DNA of 7,837 nt, from contig JAKVBR010000078.1 of the NCBI GenBank assembly GCA_022447165.1, forward strand, positions 1 to 7,837, in the 5' to 3' direction. Origin of the DNA: Phycisphaerales bacterium (GTDB lineage: Bacteria > Planctomycetota > Phycisphaerae > Phycisphaerales > SM1A02). Of this stretch, positions 5,942 to 7,837 are shown one piece after another. Positions within the stretch are counted from its first letter, which is position 1; every line of letters begins with the position of its first letter. Made by a program: the position numbers and the translations under genes. The notes under the pieces were generated by a model. It was not told the DNA's origin. It saw only the letters and a program-made list of their open reading frames with translations, and ran no database searches.

Positions 5942-7837
5942 ATGCCATCTCGGTTTCAAAATCGCATCTTAGAACACCTCTCACACAAGGGATATCGCCC
6001 CTCACTTCCAAAAGTGATTGCGAAGGAACTTCGCGTTGAGCAAGACCTCAAAGACATTTTTAAAGAGGCCCTTCAACAACTTGTAGAAGAGGGATTCGTT
6101 GAGATTGGTCGAGACGGTTGTGTTCGGTTGCCAGTCCTACCTGACGAGATTGTGGGGAAGTTTCGTTCCAATAAGCGGGGCTTTGGTTTTGTATCACCAT
6201 CTCAAAAATATCGTGAAGGTGATGTATACATTCCTAGAGGCGGTGAAGGTGATGCTATTACTGGCGACATCGTCCGAGTTTCGATTTCGCGAAGCGGGAA
6301 ATGGAAGGGGAAGGGCGCAGCCGGGCGGATCTTTGATGTCATTGAACGAGCGAAGCACGATTTCGTTGGAACGCTCATGAAGCAAGGCAAACAGTGGCTT
6401 GCAAAGCCAGATGGCACAGAGTTACATGACCCCATCATCATTCGGGATGCAGGTGCTAAGAATGTAAAGGTGGGGGATAAAGTTGCGTTTGAACTGGTTC
6501 ATTTTCCTGAACGTGATTATTACGGTGAGGGGGTTATCACTAAAGTGCTTGGTGACGCAGGGAAGCCAGATGTAGAAACGCAAGCAGTCATCATGGCTTT
6601 TGGTTTACATGATTCATTTAATGAGGTATCGCTTGAGGAAGCCCGTGAAGCAACTGCTGACTTTGAAGGCGCATCAGACGATGAGCGTGTTGATTTAACC
6701 AATGAACTTGTCTTTACGATCGATCCTCCAAACGCAAGAGACTTTGATGATGCCATTAACATTTCATACAACGAAGATGAGGGCATTTGGGAACTTGGAG
6801 TACACATCGCTGATGTTGCAAGTTTTGTTGCGCAGGGCGGAGCGCTAGACAAAGGCGCTATCGAACGAGGCAATAGTGTTTACTTACCTCAACATGTTGT
6901 GCCGATGCTTCCGGAGTTGCTTTCAAATGGTGTTTGCTCTCTCCAAGAGGGTGTACGGCGTTGGGCGAAATCGTGTTTTATTCAGTTTGACCGTAAGGGA
7001 AGACCAATTGGACACCGTCTAGCGAATACGGTCATTTGCTCTGCAAAGAGAATGACGTACCTTGAAGCACAGGCGCTCATCGATGGTGATGAAAAACAAG
7101 CGCGTAAAGAAAGCGTAACTGGTGGCGCATACTCAGAAGAACTCCTTGATGCATTGAAACTTGCAAACTCACTTGCCAGAACATTATTGAAGCGAAGGCG
7201 AAGAGATGGCATGATCGAACTGAACTTGCCTGAAGTGGTTTTAGAGTTTGATGATGATGGTCACGTCATTGATGCACATCCTGAAGATGATGCATTCACA
7301 CACAGGATCATCGAAATGTTTATGGTTGAAGCAAACGAAGCACTTGCTCGTACTTTTGCTGGGTTAGACATTCCGATTCTGCGACGGACGCATCCTGAGC
7401 CAAAGTTCGGGGACATGGAAGAATTGCGATTGTTCGCACGAAGCGTTGGCGTATCGATGCCAGAAGAGCCATCAAGAGAAGATTTGCAGAGATTGCTCGT
7501 TGCTACAAAAGAAAGCGAATCAGCTCGCGCTGTGCACTTTGCTGTTTTGCGAACACTTACGCAAGCAACATACAGTCCTAATGAGATTGGGCACTTTGCT
7601 CTTGCAAGTAATCACTATGCACATTTTACGAGTCCAATTCGAAGATATCCTGATTTGACATTGCACCGCGTCTTAAGCGCGTATCTCGATCACACTGACA
7701 ACGGGACCAACATTAAGGGTGGAAAACACCGAAGAGCACTCATTGACAGGCTGCATTCGGATTCACGAGTGTTAGAGATGCAGCGGCTAGTTGATTTAGG
7801 TTACTACTGTTCATCAACAGAACGCAATGCTGAGAAA
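5942..7837 (+). CDS. rnr: Ribonuclease R, 3'-truncated by window end
   Basis: Processive 3'-5' exoribonuclease that degrades structured RNA and works in RNA quality control. The window holds 632 codons with no stop. Visible parts are an N-terminal winged-helix-like region (about 5-63), a cold-shock/OB domain (GKFRSNKRGFGFV, 72-84), a second OB region (about 140-205) and the RNB catalytic domain (about 250 onward). The four metal-binding aspartates of the family are D261, D267, D269 and D270 in IDPPNARDFDD. N264 replaces a common, non-catalytic Asp. HFTSPIRRYPDL (561-572) is the conserved C-terminal RNB motif. The S1 domain and C-terminus lie beyond 7837. The gene starts 9 bp after fmdB without a recognisable Shine-Dalgarno. 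RNase II is a less likely alternative, given the N-terminal extension and the NARDFDDA and YPDL motifs. Confidence 0.95.
   Translation, partial: MPSRFQNRILEHLSHKGYRPSLPKVIAKELRVEQDLKDIFKEALQQLVEEGFVEIGRDGCVRLPVLPDEIVGKFRSNKRGFGFVSPSQKYREGDVYIPRGGEGDAITGDIVRVSISRSGKWKGKGAAGRIFDVIERAKHDFVGTLMKQGKQWLAKPDGTELHDPIIIRDAGAKNVKVGDKVAFELVHFPERDYYGEGVITKVLGDAGKPDVETQAVIMAFGLHDSFNEVSLEEAREATADFEGASDDERVDLTNELVFTIDPPNARDFDDAINISYNEDEGIWELGVHIADVASFVAQGGALDKGAIERGNSVYLPQHVVPMLPELLSNGVCSLQEGVRRWAKSCFIQFDRKGRPIGHRLANTVICSAKRMTYLEAQALIDGDEKQARKESVTGGAYSEELLDALKLANSLARTLLKRRRRDGMIELNLPEVVLEFDDDGHVIDAHPEDDAFTHRIIEMFMVEANEALARTFAGLDIPILRRTHPEPKFGDMEELRLFARSVGVSMPEEPSREDLQRLLVATKESESARAVHFAVLRTLTQATYSPNEIGHFALASNHYAHFTSPIRRYPDLTLHRVLSAYLDHTDNGTNIKGGKHRRALIDRLHSDSRVLEMQRLVDLGYYCSSTERNAEK

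Larger units (their letters stand above)
301..7837 (+). other. Seven-gene chaperone/RNA-decay operon
   Basis: All seven genes point the same way with gaps of 38, 19, 10, 4, 2 and 9 bp. No stem followed by a T-run and no internal promoter were found between them. The gaps shrink towards dnaJ-grpE-fmdB, typical of translational coupling. The inference is one transcript from the leader upstream of groEL1. The dnaK gene is absent, although its two partners are here. The operon continues past the window. Confidence 0.7.

Noticed and set aside
6099..6380. Plus-strand open frame (93 codons) inside rnr
   Set aside because: It is a different frame within the continuous RNase R reading frame, whose motifs are intact on both sides.
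5942..7837. Loss of catalysis in RNase R because of N264 in the PPNARDFDD motif
   Set aside because: The four metal-binding aspartates correspond to D261, D267, D269 and D270, all present; N264 is at a non-catalytic position.

Overview
The window is one head-to-tail, plus-strand cluster of protein-folding genes. In order it holds a non-coding leader (about 29-300), groEL copy 1 (301-1977), groES (2016-2306), groEL copy 2 (2326-3939), dnaJ (3950-5116), grpE (5121-5618), a small FmdB-type zinc-ribbon gene (5621-5932) and the first 632 codons of rnr, encoding RNase R (5942 to the window end). Intergenic gaps are 38, 19, 10, 4, 2 and 9 bp. No internal terminator is visible, so a single operon is the simplest reading.

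The organism is a bacterium of moderate GC content. The arrangement groEL-groES-groEL-dnaJ-grpE-fmdB, with groES between two different groEL genes, is one I associate from memory with Planctomycetes and relatives. A marine planctomycete, perhaps Phycisphaerae-like, is my best guess. This is not proven by anything in the window.

The genes form a coherent proteostasis set. GroEL and GroES make the folding chamber. DnaJ and GrpE are the co-chaperone and nucleotide exchange factor of DnaK, but dnaK is not in the window. RNase R degrades structured RNA. The FmdB protein is a putative zinc-ribbon regulator of unknown function.

Two regions deserve attention. (1) The groEL1 leader has no canonical CIRCE operator. 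Just before the start codon it has two mutually exclusive RNA hairpins that share one strand (274-281). One sequesters the Shine-Dalgarno through a UUUU/AGGA helix, as in FourU RNA thermometers; the other frees it. Three further dyads lie upstream. (2) The two GroEL paralogues have diverged in complementary ways. GroEL1 keeps the GGM tail but changes an ATP-ribose contact (D495 to T), a substrate-binding tyrosine (Y203 to N) and an inter-ring salt-bridge residue (E461 to K). GroEL2 keeps those three but lacks the GGM tail and has H at the R452 position. This suggests specialised, possibly hetero-oligomeric, chaperonins.
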